Assembly: GCA_026770025.1 (NCBI GenBank)
Contig: JAMXDE010000045.1
Location: forward strand, 186,001 to 250,000
Direction of reading: 5' to 3'
DNA length: 64,000 nt
Source of the DNA: Craspedostauros australis
Taxonomy: Eukaryota; Bacillariophyta; Bacillariophyceae; Mastogloiales; Achnanthaceae
A program made the translations under genes and the position numbers. Below the pieces are notes generated by a model that saw only the letters and a program-made list of their open reading frames with translations, ran no database searches and was not told the DNA's origin. Below are positions 1-11,312 of the stretch, in pieces (the stretch's first letter is position 1; every line of letters begins with the position of its first letter).

Positions 1-171
1 AAAAGCGAAGGGGGACATCGAGGGGGACATTGAGGGGGACAAAAAAGCGAAGGGGGACATCAAGGGGGACATTGAGGGGGACAAAAAAGCGAAGGGGGAC
101 ATTCAGGTGGACGTCGAGGGGGACAAAAAAGCGAAGGGGGACATTCAGGTGGACGTCGAGGGGGACATTCA
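1..171. repeat. G-rich minisatellite cut by the window edge
   Basis: Short GGGGGACA-containing subunits of about 15 bp are grouped into higher units separated by AAAAAAGCGAA spacers. The array begins before base 1, so its full length is unknown. It reads open in one frame as an RGT/KKRRGT peptide, which is expected for a repeat whose unit is a multiple of three and is not evidence of a gene. The many G5 runs lie on the plus strand. Confidence 0.9.
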
Positions 172-1197
172 GTCACGTGTATTCGGATGCAACACGCGCA
201 GCCATGCCGGCGCGGAGAAGAGCGGGCTGGCGCGTGACGTTATATGTGGGTAATATGGTACTTTCATAGGCCCAAATTGGAATATCGATGATACCACAAA
301 TACGCGTAACTCTGCCAGTTCGGTGAGACACGGATAGTGAGCACATGGCCATGCCGGCGCGTTTCTCGACTGGCTGGCGCGCGTCATAGGCCTAAAACAT
401 TATAGGTCTATCTAAGTACCTTCTCGTTTGGGCCTACTGGGGACAATTTACCGTGCGCCCCAGATCGCGATGCGTTGATGCCGAGTTCGCTTTTTGGATT
501 GGGATTCATGTGACTCACGATTGATCCATACCGTTGACGTACGGACTTAAAAGTGCCAATTGAAACGGAACAATCATTTGGACGGAATCATCTAAGAGGT
601 ACCGACAACAGACTCTGGTATACTGCGATGCGAGTCCACCAACATCTGAGAAATCTAACAAACGAGCAGAGCAGAGCAGAGCAGAAGGGCTCACACATCA
701 CAAAGAACACGAAGAAGCAACGAATTCAGATAGAGAAGCAACAGAATCGCACTCTATCACTGATGGTGCGACCATATTGATGTTCATCTGAACTTAGGGA
801 TGTTCGACAGATTGAAGTTGTTCTTCATCGCACTCCACTTTCCGTCATGTCGCCTATCCTCGACGCAACGATGGGGCAACCCTAAATAAAGGATAGCAAG
901 GGAAAGCACAAGCGAAGACGGCTTCTCTCTCTCTCTCTTTCTCTGTATGATCGCACCGATCGCGATCAACCAGAAATTAGGCACTTTGTAACGATTCTGC
1001 ATCATTCTAGAGGCTGTCTGAGCAATATGGCTGCGATGCTGAATCAACGATGCAATAGTGCACCATGTGTAGAAGGTAATCTCGATGATCGAAGCGTGAA
1101 TCTCGGTGATTGTGAGGTCGTTTGTGCAAAGATCACTATTTGTTGTCATAAAATCGAAACCCAAACACTGAGCATCAAGCACCAAGCACCAAGCAAC
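172..1197. other. Intergenic region with a short diverged duplication
   Basis: No gene can be supported. Two imperfect copies of a segment containing GCCATGCCGGCGCG followed by GGCTGGCGCG lie near 200-235 and 347-386, each followed by a TAGGCC motif. A CT-rich tract is at about 922-945. The last ~170 bases are open in frame with the following membrane protein, but that extension lacks hydrophobic or conserved sequence and is more likely 5' UTR. Confidence 0.6.
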
Positions 1198-2343
1198 ATG
1201 AATCTCACCCAGACCGTTATGAACGCATCGATGGGATGCGTGAACCCCATCGTCGACGGACGGCTTACGGGGACCAGTTGTGGCGAAGGACACGCCGACT
1301 TTGGATTTGAAGAAGGCACAGCATGGACTGGCTACGAGGATGGCCCTGAAGCACCACCGCCACCGCTCTTCGATGTCATCATCGGACCCTTTGGCTGGGC
1401 AGTGCTCATCGTCGTCTCGATGACCCTGTCCCTGATGATCTTCAACAACTGTGATCTCAATATCCCCCCGACCAAGCTTACACGTCTGCTCGGCATCATC
1501 AGCCTCGCCTACAGCATGTTCGCTTCAATCCCGTTCCTGAACTACCTCCGGACCGGGAAGAGCGCGGCCGCTTCGGTGCCAAACAATGGCGACAGCGTCC
1601 GAATCCACATCCATGCATTCGTCATGGTGGTGTGGCTTGTGATCCAAACATTCCTCATCACGACTGCGATCTGCGGGAGGTATCGCCTTCACAAGCGCAT
1701 CGGGCGGTATGCCCTCAATGTGCAACTCCCGCTTACAGCATTGGAGAATATGCTGAACGCCGGGATCCTTTTCCTGCCCAAACTGGCGGGCCTGGCACAG
1801 GCCCATCGTTGGCCTCAGGTGACCACACATCCTTCGGCGTGGCAGGCACTCATCTACGCCTTGCCATATTCCGCCGCTCTCTTGACGCCAGAATTAATCC
1901 TCGTCTATGGATACCTGGCCACCAACATTTACGAGAAGGTGGAGGGACGTGAGCTCCGCCAGCTGCAGAAGAACCTGCATGCCTACTATATGACGAATGC
2001 CATCCTCACTATCATGTCCACCGGCAGCATCAGGCATATCTTCGAGGTTGTGTACGAGAGCAGTGGATGCCCACGATCGTTGCATGAGGCGATCTCCGCC
2101 TACGTCCAGCACAATAGCGGCCAACTTCAAGCGATTCTATACCCAATCTTCATGTCGCTGATTGCGGCGACTTTGCCACTGAAGGTCCGCGTCGGGCCAG
2201 CGAGAGTTCCTGGCGTCGTCTTCGGATATTACGTCTTCGTGATGAACGCGTATGCCATGGTCGTGACATCGGCTCTATTCGGCTTCCCTCTTGTCTTCCG
2301 CTGCAATCCACATGGTGTTGAGGCATTGCTCGCAGGGGCCTAG
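1198..2343 (+). CDS. Multipass membrane protein A (paralogue of 36780-37958)
   Basis: A 381-residue protein with several hydrophobic segments, after an N-terminus of about 60 residues without one. The segment IHIHAFVMVVW and the following RLHKRIG recall uncharacterised bacterial membrane proteins with an HxHA...W...Q...HRRxG signature, where His residues sit at helix ends; the actual activity is unknown. A diverged paralogue lies 35 kb away on the same strand. The two align through LHK-x-x-G, the (P/S)KL-x-x-LAQ stretch, the LHxxYMT...STG-x-IR helix and the SSGCP/LTGCP loop. I chose the ATG at 1198 because it matches the paralogue's start; an in-frame ATG at 1027 would add 57 residues of unremarkable sequence. 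No intron is needed. Function is not assigned. Confidence 0.75.
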   Translation: MNLTQTVMNASMGCVNPIVDGRLTGTSCGEGHADFGFEEGTAWTGYEDGPEAPPPPLFDVIIGPFGWAVLIVVSMTLSLMIFNNCDLNIPPTKLTRLLGIISLAYSMFASIPFLNYLRTGKSAAASVPNNGDSVRIHIHAFVMVVWLVIQTFLITTAICGRYRLHKRIGRYALNVQLPLTALENMLNAGILFLPKLAGLAQAHRWPQVTTHPSAWQALIYALPYSAALLTPELILVYGYLATNIYEKVEGRELRQLQKNLHAYYMTNAILTIMSTGSIRHIFEVVYESSGCPRSLHEAISAYVQHNSGQLQAILYPIFMSLIAATLPLKVRVGPARVPGVVFGYYVFVMNAYAMVVTSALFGFPLVFRCNPHGVEALLAGA

Positions 2344-3109
2344 CGAGAAGGTACACGACAGTAGCGCTCTGTCGGCGCCCTGTTGGCACGTGTCGGTAGC
2401 GCCGTTGGCCGCACGCTTCAAGCCGCGACCTGGAGGTCTCGCAGACGAGAGCAGGAAGAGAGGGAGAGAGAGAAAGAACGAGTGTCAACGGTCAGCAGAG
2501 ATGGCACAGTAGAGGTGGTACCAGTAGTAGATCACAAACTTTAGCAAAGGTATCATGCTCAGCACGTGCTCTATCAAGTGTTGCAGATGCGCGTACGCCA
2601 TCGAGCATTGTGTGGCCATCGTTGTGAAAGAGTTTGGAGGATGATCGCAAGCGACAAGATGACCGAAGGAAGCAAAGCCCGATGGTTCGCACAAACACAA
2701 AAACGCGATCAAAGCTGATTTGGCGTGACTGTGCTGGTGTTGTTGCGGCTTCCAGATCAGTTCCACGCTGTTCTCTTCGTCCGCGCTCCGTTTGATCAGT
2801 GCGACTATGAGCGCTGATCACAGTCGCTGGCATCGACAGGATTCGATGCGGTTTTTCGAATGCGACATCAAGTTGACACACGCATGCATTGGTCTTGAGG
2901 GTAATAGTACTGTACTATAACGGTTATCAGATCGTGTAGACATGTCACAGGACGCCTTGGGCTCCTATGCCCGTGTTCGCATGGTGACCCTGTCTTAGCC
3001 GTTTTACATGTATCCCTGTTTGACATCATCCTCAGACTCGCCGAAGTGGTCCACATACCCAACACTATTTTAGAGAGCGCTCTCTCTAGAAAATATTCAG
3101 ACTGCGAAC
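2344..3109. other. Intergenic, tail-to-tail
   Basis: This region separates the 3' ends of membrane protein A (plus) and the PPR gene (minus). I see no conserved coding frame; the small ORFs here do not resemble known proteins. A short GAGAG-rich tract lies near 2455-2475. Confidence 0.5.
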
Positions 3110-4909
3110 CTACGCTATGGACCGCTGGAGCTTGCTCACAAAAGCAATGCCATCCGCATCGTCGATCGATGTCACCAGGACTAGTGCGGCGTCGAGCATC
3201 ATTTTTGCGGATTTGTTCCTCCGCTCACCGTGGTGGTACAGCATGAAGGTCTGTGTCAGCATGGAACGACATTGGGATGATGCTTCCGCGAACAGCTCCT
3301 GGTGGTCATCAAGCCCGCCCTTCTCGGCTTCCGTCTTGACGGCATCGATCGTGGTCAGCCATGCCCTCAGAACGGCGTCAACGACAATTGCGTTCGGCCT
3401 CCATTCCTCGTCGCCTGAAAGCACATGATTCTCCACCATCCGTTGGAATAGAACTGAAGATGCGGGTCCTGCATTGACGAGGCACTTGCTGTTGGCGTAG
3501 GCATTGATGACGGTAGAATATGAAATCACGCTTGGCTTCACGTGGTTGTTGTTTTGCACGAAGTACTGTTCCTCCATCCACTCCAAGATGTCGTTCGCCT
3601 TTTCCGCGTAGTTGGAATCATCCGAGCTTGCAGATGACGATTCTGCTGTGACGGGACTCCCCGGAGTCGCATGCCCATCCTCGGAATTATCGGCTGCCTC
3701 ATGGATGATGTCGGTCGACGGTTTCCCTGCGATCTTTGCGAATGCGTTCATGCAGGAATTATAGACGAAGGTGTTGGGCCGAACGGATTCGTACCCCAGC
3801 TGGTATAGCGACGCCATCCGTTGCAGCATCTGGATGGCCTGTTCGACGGATGCCGGATCCTGCTCGTGGGCGTATGCGTTGATGATGGCACCGAATGACA
3901 CGGCATTCGGCTGCATGTCACGGTCACCCTCAGTGTGCAGCTGTTCCATTTCATTAAGCAGCGCAACAGCCTTGCCCGCGCAGTTTGGCTGGCGTGATCG
4001 TGCGACGACGTTGATCACCATGTTGTATGCTCGGGCCGTGGGCTTGAACTCTTCGATCGGCCTCTCCTCATACTTCTGCTGCAACAGTCGCAGGACTTCA
4101 ATCGCCCGCTCTCCGGCATCAGATCGTTGGCATCGATTCCAGGCAGATAGCACAGCATAGAACGCAAAAGCGTTGGGTGTTAACTCCTTGTACCCGATCT
4201 CTCCCGACAGCTCGAGCATCCGTTCCAGAAGCTCTTGCGCCTTCTCCGGAGCATCGGGGCGCGAACAGCGGGACCATGCGTTCAGCACAGCGGTGCAGGA
4301 CACCGCATTCGGTTGCACCAGCTGGGATTTGACATCGCTCTCATGGTGCTTGCCGCGGTACTTGCCATCGTGGTTGGGCGTGATGGCAGCGACCAGCCCT
4401 GTTTCGACGGCTCGCTGGTACGCATCCAATGCCTCGTCCAGCATCTTTTGGACTTTCGGCGCCGTTTTCCTGTCGTACGCCTTGCTCAGTTGATTCAGTT
4501 TGCCGTTGAAGTCCAGCGTTGCGCGATTCACGTATTCTTTTTGATTACGCCCGTGATTGTTGCTTCGATGACGAGAATCGGAGGATGACGCGGGACTCTG
4601 ATGACTGTGATTGTTCTTGTGTTTGTTCTGGTGGTTGCGTCGTTCCGGATGTTGCCGCCTGTCGGTCTTCTCAGCGTTTTGTCTCTGCACGGACGCGTGC
4701 AGCGGTGAAGTGCGGCGCTGGAATCCGCCGTGATGCAGGTGATGCGAATGGCTGTCGACGACAGCATCATCTGTCGTGATTGGTCGGCTGCGGATTTGGC
4801 CCACGCTGGATGGTTCGGCGATGGAACGGTGGGCAACAAATCCTTGGGATGTCGCGCAAAGCATCAGTATCGCGATCAGCGCGAACGTTGTTTGATTCAT
4901 CAATTTCAT
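3110..4909 (-). CDS. Plastid-type pentatricopeptide repeat (PPR) protein
   Basis: A 599-residue protein with about seven degenerate PPR units in its C-terminal two thirds. They are recognised by recurring NAxxxxAVLxAWxR / AxxxLxxM helical pairs, for example NAVSCTAVLNAWSR and NAVSFGAIINAYAH. PPR proteins bind organellar RNA sequence-specifically for processing, stability or translation. The start at 4909 gives MKLMNQ, a signal-peptide core, then SQG|FVAHRS, a diatom-type cleavage site with Phe at +1, so plastid import is predicted. A basic, Asn/His-rich linker follows before the repeats. The frame is open upstream for 90 further residues without an ATG that would leave the signal peptide terminal. 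There is no PPR-associated editing or nuclease domain. The RNA target cannot be read from the sequence. Confidence 0.85.
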   Translation of the reverse strand: MKLMNQTTFALIAILMLCATSQGFVAHRSIAEPSSVGQIRSRPITTDDAVVDSHSHHLHHGGFQRRTSPLHASVQRQNAEKTDRRQHPERRNHQNKHKNNHSHQSPASSSDSRHRSNNHGRNQKEYVNRATLDFNGKLNQLSKAYDRKTAPKVQKMLDEALDAYQRAVETGLVAAITPNHDGKYRGKHHESDVKSQLVQPNAVSCTAVLNAWSRCSRPDAPEKAQELLERMLELSGEIGYKELTPNAFAFYAVLSAWNRCQRSDAGERAIEVLRLLQQKYEERPIEEFKPTARAYNMVINVVARSRQPNCAGKAVALLNEMEQLHTEGDRDMQPNAVSFGAIINAYAHEQDPASVEQAIQMLQRMASLYQLGYESVRPNTFVYNSCMNAFAKIAGKPSTDIIHEAADNSEDGHATPGSPVTAESSSASSDDSNYAEKANDILEWMEEQYFVQNNNHVKPSVISYSTVINAYANSKCLVNAGPASSVLFQRMVENHVLSGDEEWRPNAIVVDAVLRAWLTTIDAVKTEAEKGGLDDHQELFAEASSQCRSMLTQTFMLYHHGERRNKSAKMMLDAALVLVTSIDDADGIAFVSKLQRSIA

Positions 4910-5250
4910 CTTTGGGGGAGTAGGGATGCCGTGTGGAATTGTGGTGGTGAGCACTTTTGCTCGTATTAGTATGTATCCGATGTTGCCAGCCCTCCTTCGC
5001 TTGAGCCTCTGTTGCTGTGTTGCGAAACGAGCACGGGCTGCGAGTTGGGTGGTCTGTGATGTGTTGTTCTTGTCTGCGCGGATTGAAAGCAACCAGGTGG
5101 TTTCGTTTTTGGAGATGTGTTGCTCGGAATTTGAGTTTGTTGGTTGTCCTCTGCTTTTGTTTTTTAGTGTACGATACAAAATGTACTATGGAGAATATGT
5201 CTTCTCATGGTGGTATCAATGAATGATATTATTGAAAAGGTACCTCTAGT

Positions 5251-8013
5251 TTAGGCTACTTGATCCGGCACAGGTCCGGCCCTGTGGGTTGCCCATCGCA
5301 TTGAAATCACAGGGTGTTTCGACACAATGCTCTTTGCGCGCTTTGTGGCGGCGCGATCTTTGTTGTCAGGGAAGATGAAACGACAGGACATGATGCTGTT
5401 GGTGGGGTCATGTTTCGATTTGTGCGATTCGTCGTGATCGTCGCCGTCGCCGTCGATGCGAATGATCGAAACCTGGCGGCTCCTGTTGGCATCATGATTG
5501 TCGGCGCTGTCGCCATTACCATTGCCACCGCCGTCGCCATGTGCGTGCTTGTCCACGAGCACAATCTTCGCGTGCACAAGCTCCATCGCCTTGTTGAGCA
5601 GGACCGGCGACACCGCCGCATCCAGAGCCGCGTAGACGATTTGATCCGAAGTCAACGGGCGACTGGACCAGTTGCTGGTCTGCTGTGCCTTGTTGAGCAC
5701 CTTGTTGTTCAAAAGAAACTGGCAGACCCGACCGAGCGAGGAGATGTGCACGCGAGCCTTCCGCGTGCGTCGCTTCGCCATCGCATTGCGAACAACCGTG
5801 GAGACTTCGATGACGGCGCTGTAGTGCTGGAATCCTGTCATGTGCGGAAAGCTGGAGGCTAGACGTTGTAGATCGCCGAATAGCTGGAAGCCCACCTTGA
5901 CCACTGCTTCGGAGGAAAAGAGTCGTGCCAAGGCATTTGACAGCATGGTCTCCGTATCGTTCATTTCGTGCGTTGGGGACAAGCATTGGCGACAAAGCAC
6001 CTGCGTGTCCAGGATGTACACCTTGTCGAGCGGGTGGAATGCCATCTGCAACACCGTCACTGGCTGCTCTTCTTCCGACGATTCCAACAGAAACGATGGC
6101 TTCCATTCGCAGTCGATGCCGATCAAAATAGGCGAGTTCGTTGCTTCTGCTGCTGTTGGGGTGGCGCACAACATGGTTTGAATGTCCTTCGCGAATGCTT
6201 GCACCGATTCCCAATCATCGACGACCTGTACCGCAGATTGTGCATCGGTCAAGATATCCGATAGCTGCAAGTATTCAATGTTGGGATCGATAGTTTTTGC
6301 ATTCGTGATCCGTTGCATTGCGGATACATTTGTGGTTGGTGGTGATGCTCTGAGGTGATTATCAGATGATGCTGCCGGCGCTGCGTTGTGTAATTCGTCC
6401 GGAATAATTTGAAAGCCAAAGACCACCAAATCAAGGCTGCGTTTATCGATCCAATGTTGCAAAGAGCTGCGATTGCCGACGTTGGTTTTGGCATCCACTA
6501 GGATCAGCTTGCCAGGCTTGAGGTGCTTGAGAGCCTTGGGTCCCTCCACGTCGCCGAGTTTTTGACACAGTGTCTTGCCCGCAATGAGCTGCACCGCCAT
6601 GTCTTGGCCGTCCACACCAGATCGCCATGGCAAGTCAAATGAATCCTTCTTGGTGCCTGTTCCCATGTAGTCGGGCGGCGCCAGATCCACGAAGACGAGC
6701 CGCTTCGCCAATTGACGGACTCCGTTGATGCGACCGAACAGCGTTGTGCGGTGTGATTGCAGTGGGATTGACTGCGGCGGATCGGCTTTGTTGGAAAGAA
6801 CTTGCGCGGCGATACGAGTGTGCGGTGGTTCCAGTGGAAAGAATGGCTTTGGTGATGGTGGTGGTGGTGGTGATGACGATGTTCGTGCTGACGATGATGA
6901 ATTGGAGAGCAGGTCATCACTGGGAGCTTGCTGCGCTTCAGTTGATCTGGAAGCCTTGGAGGTTGCCGTTCCACTGTTCTCGTTGCCACCACCGTCATCA
7001 TCGCTGCTGCTATCGTCGCTGTCGCTGTCGCTGCCATCACCAACGACGACATCGGCTACCTCCGTACCTTCCATACGCAGCAGAGTCTCCACGCGAATCC
7101 AGCATTGGCAGTCGGGATGACCGCCGCCGCTCACGAGCATGGTGCCTTCTGTGCACAATCCAGCATCGACGATCGTCCGTAACGCCTCAGGGGCATGACC
7201 CAGTGGCGGGACGGACATGGGGGGAAAGCCACATTCGGATTCCACCAGATCCGAGGACAGAAGTTGCACCGAGATACGTTCATCATCGTCATTGCGTTCT
7301 AGGTGCGATTCGACCTTGCGCAGGTCGACCTTTGCACAAGAGGGAGATATGATGACTACGACGCCTTGGCTTGTGACATTGAAGAGCAGTGAATTGATGG
7401 GCGTATTGGTGATGGTGATGTCCGTTTCGTCGTTGCTGTTGTTGTCGTTGTTGTTGTCGTCTTCGTCTTCACCTTTGTCTTCTGCGTCTATATCATTACC
7501 ATGCTTGCTGTCTCCATGCCGCAAATCGAGATGGATGTTCTGCTCTCCTTCGAAGGCAGCGATGGACCCGACGATGTTTTGCAGCCGTTGAAAGCGTTGT
7601 CAACGTTGCTCGTCCTGCTTTGGATCAGCTGAAAAGGTCAACGACAGAGGGTCGATCGTCCGCGATGGCTGGCTGGGCTGGTCTGTACCCGCAGTGTTGG
7701 TATCGTGTGTATCCTGAGACAAGGAGTCTGCGCGGGGATCGCAGTCGTTGGTCGAGTGTTTGCCATCCAGCGCGGTCATTTTTGTCGTCGTCGTCGACAG
7801 TGGTGCTGATTCCGATTCCGATGCTGCCAGTTGTCGACAGAGAGGAGATCGGGATGATGCGAAGGAGTGTGTTCGTACGCGTAGTTCGAAGGAATGGACA
7901 GACGCGATGAAACGGGGAGGTGGTGATGCTCGATGACCCGTGCTGGTGGCTCGAAAGGAGGTCGAAGCTACCAGAATTGTCCCTCCAATCGCGAACCCGA
8001 TTGTTCTCATCAT
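5251..8013 (-). CDS. YbaK-like editing domain + OB-like + DEDDy 3'-5' exonuclease fusion
   Basis: Reading down the minus strand, an N-terminus starting MMRTIGFAIGG has a hydrophobic core and STS|FRATS, a possible plastid presequence. After a Ser/Thr/Asp-rich linker comes a YbaK/ProX-type domain with CGFPPMSVPPLGHA (about 7190-7240), the family of tRNA deacylases acting on misacylated tRNA. A middle module (about 6440-6760) containing GRINGVRQLAKRLVFVDL looks OB-fold-like; that is inference. The last domain (about 5600-6140) is a DEDDy exonuclease: GIDCEWKP, VKVGFQLFGDLQRL and YAALDAA, as in RNase D, WRN and EXD2. The two open blocks are in one frame but interrupted by a single TGA at 7600-7602. 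No in-frame ATG precedes the YbaK domain downstream of it, so an unrecognised intron, a sequencing error or a nonsense change must be invoked. Exact exon structure is unresolved. Confidence 0.7.
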
Positions 8014-11000
8014 TGTTGTTCTTCAAGTGAACATGATTGACGCCTGCCGGAGATGTCCGCCAAGAGACGGTGATGTCGATGTTGTCCAGGCTGAGTTGTT
8101 GAAGAGGCTGGCGGATGGCCAGCCACATCCACGTCCACGTCCACATCAATGACAACGACATCAGCAAGAACACAGAACAAGAACAACGCCAGTGATGGGA
8201 TCTCCCATCAATCTTTGGAACCACGACATCATCACCAACAAGAATGAAACAAGATTCATCGGAGGTTATCGGATGAGTCCCGCTTGGAAGCGATCCCCGG
8301 AACAACCACCAAATCGCGGAACAAGGGAGCCAACAGCATTCCATCGCCGCTGATGCATCTTCCAACAAAGGCAGCGCCGGGCGGTCGGTTGGTTGCCCAT
8401 CGCGATCACCATCTTCGTCCCAATACGGTGTACTCATAGTATTGTACCTGTATAGCACGATGGTAACATTGGAGCAACACCTTTGTGTTTGCGAGCATTT
8501 TTGAATACGTCCATGCACTTCGTGTGGGTATGGACCCTGGTCGACTTGGAGAATAGATCCTATGCTATCACAACGTTAGCTCCGTAGACTGCTATACTCC
8601 CAGATTGCAATTCCACATCGTCGTGGTCTCCACACATTCCAAACACAGAAGGAGCGCCAATCTTCTCTCTCTCTCTCTCGCTGATTGGCATGCCAATGTT
8701 CTCTGTGCAGTCATTTGTGATCGCAGAGAACGAGCCAAAGAGTCGCAGCAGAATGATGACACACATCTTTTGCAATTGTTCCACGAGAGAGAGAGAGAGA
8801 GAGCAATGGCCAAAGAACGAGTGATTTGTTTCGGTAGGGAAGAGACGAAGAAGAAAGGGACGAAGACGGAAGAGGAGAACATGGTTTCACAGATTCTCGG
8901 CACTTCGTTTCAAACTTTTTCGACCGGTAACGGCACTTGGGCGGACTCGTGAGTTAGACCAAATGGGCGCCCTATTGATATATGTGTGTCGAATTTTTGG
9001 GACGGTCACATAGGGCATCCTCACTGAGTCAAAATTTCTCGCGTGTAATTGATGCATATCGAACGGACAAAGATCCGGGAATACTGGAGGAATCGACTAT
9101 TTTAGCGGGAGAGAATTTTGAATGCATAAGGTATCGCGAGCCAGCCAGATTTCCTTCCCGCAAAATTTGTCGTAATCGGGAAACGTCACATCCGCTTTTG
9201 AGGTGTTCAAGCACGACAACCTCCACAACAACGCCATGAAGCCTTGCGTAAAATGGGGGCCACAAACCATCCCGGTTGCGTGACCATCCCACATCGTTGT
9301 GTGACTGTATCGACGGGAGCCTCGCGGCAACACGACACACAACGTAAAGCCACCGCAAAGTGAGCGTGCACAGAGAGCAAAAGCACCACAGAGGTGAAGA
9401 GAAACAAGAAGGACATCAACATTGCCGTTGCTGTCGCTGTTGTTGTTGGAGATGCCATCATCATTCTCAGTGTCGCCAGCACAAACAGGAACAACAACTC
9501 CCCTGTCAAACAATTCCATCGCACGCATCGTTTCAATCGCAACACACCATACACAACAGAACCACACACACACACACCGCAGGCGTGCTCTGAGAGATCA
9601 CATTCCTGTTCAGAACGAGAGGTCAAGTGGCGAAAGACAATACTCGTGCTCTGCCATCAGTCATAACAACGGCATTGACATTGACATCCACCACACAACA
9701 GCAGAGGCAACATCCATACCAGGAAGAGTTCCAGTGGAAGCCCAAGCAAGATTTACAAAATCGATTCTCTTCACACCTGAAGCCAACTCGAAGCAAGTTG
9801 TTCCACTTCGTGTCATAAATCATCCTCAACGACTTCACTCAACCACGGCCGCCACACTCCAACTCGCATTCCCATTCACATCCATACTCCGGACCAGTCG
9901 GCACAAGACCACAACAAGAACAGCACACAAATCAGTTCCGTCTCTGTCTCGCACCAGAACCTCCGCTTCCCGAATTGTTCTCTGCATTCCCATCCACCAA
10001 TACAGAAACAAGAGAAGCCACTACCCCGCGAGTACACCCAGCACGCATCGCTTCCAACAACCCGAAACGGCAATCGAGTGGAGCAATACCATACGCATCA
10101 AGGTGAGATTCGAAATGAAGAAGACATACCGAACGCTGGTTGTTGTGTCGCTCTTTGCAGATCTGTCTCTCGGAATCCTTCGCATCTCTCTTGATGCCGA
10201 TGATCACTCCGATGCGTGCTCGCATCGCATCAGCCTCATGGACACGTGCATCTGAATCTGCAGCTGCATCTGCAGCTGGTGTCTCTCGGAAGCGCCGTCA
10301 TGGTGCGGAGGGATCTCCATGGTCCAGCCATCCATGCATATTGTCAGCTATACATATTGCTGCCAGTATTGATGAGATGCCGCTTACCACGGCGTCTCTC
10401 AATGGTACCACTTTATGCAATGCTATGCCATGTGATGCGGTGCGATCCTTGGCAAGCCTCGCTGCGCAAGTGGTTGCGTGATGCAGCAAACGGAGATGCC
10501 TCGGTGGCGCAGATGGTCCACGGCGACAGGCACCCAGACCGAGGTGCATGGTCGTCTCAGACGGACAAAAACCGAGATCACGAACCTCGTGCTGGCGAGA
10601 TCCACGAACATGGGCAACAAGACTGGGTCCACGCACAATTATGCGTCTGGAGCATGTCAATGATACAATTTGCACGTGCAACAGCCGACCGCTGGGGTCA
10701 GGGACTGAGATCAGAACCATCTCTGTGATCGATTTCGGCCTCGTCCTCGTGCCTCCTGTGGCCGTTCTTCCACTTCACTTCCTGCAGATCGTGTCACACA
10801 AATCCCTTCTGAATCTGTTTGACTTGAAACCGACCAACCATCTCACACCACGCTCGTGCCATACCTGCCATTTACGGCCACCCTCTGCCATAATCGCTGC
10901 AACATACCGCACACGTGCTCATGTCCTTTGTCCGCTTCTCTCAATCTTTTCCGTCGACAATACCCTCGTGCATTGATCTTGGTGCACCGCAACTGCCCAC

Positions 11001-11312
11001 ACATCTTCACCACCCCACCACCCCGCCACACCCGTAACTTCGCATTGTGTGCAACCCGCCACTCGATTTGGGAAGCGCAGCGCACATCGACCAACCGAAG
11101 CGCAGCACACCAAATCGTTTCTCTCACACAGAAAGAATCCTTTCCGCATACGACCAACAGTAGCAGCCAACCACCTGCACACGTCTCCCACCTTGTCCAA
11201 CCCAACGACGGAACCAGTCCACAGTCTCCTCATTATTTTGACAGATTCAAACTGAATTGACCTCACCATTCGATCAGCAAGCAACTGCAGAAGCAACAAA
11301 CAAACATTCGCC
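8014..11312. other. 3.3 kb without a secure gene
   Basis: Several long ORFs exist on both strands but none has a recognisable domain, and their composition follows simple sequence. CT/GA microsatellites lie at about 8663-8680 and 8785-8803. A short Met-initiated reading at about 10114-10255 (MKKTYRTLVVVSLF, then SLG) resembles a signal peptide and could be a first exon, but I found no convincing continuation. The 3' part is the upstream region of the MOSC gene. Confidence 0.5.

Noticed and set aside
30-269. Open frame through the G-rich repeat (RGT/KKRRGT peptide)
   Set aside because: An artefact of a repeat unit divisible by three.
7625-8518. Minus-strand ORF with a hydrophobic stretch overlapping the presequence exon
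   Set aside because: No domain, simple composition, and it competes with a frame that has a plausible plastid signal.
9422-10255. Plus-strand 277-codon ORF
   Set aside because: Begins at TTG, His/Thr-rich without motif; probably noncoding. Only a 46-residue end resembles a signal peptide.
10500-10530. A-box-like TGGCGCAGATGG
   Set aside because: No T arm or pairing partner nearby, so it is not a tRNA.
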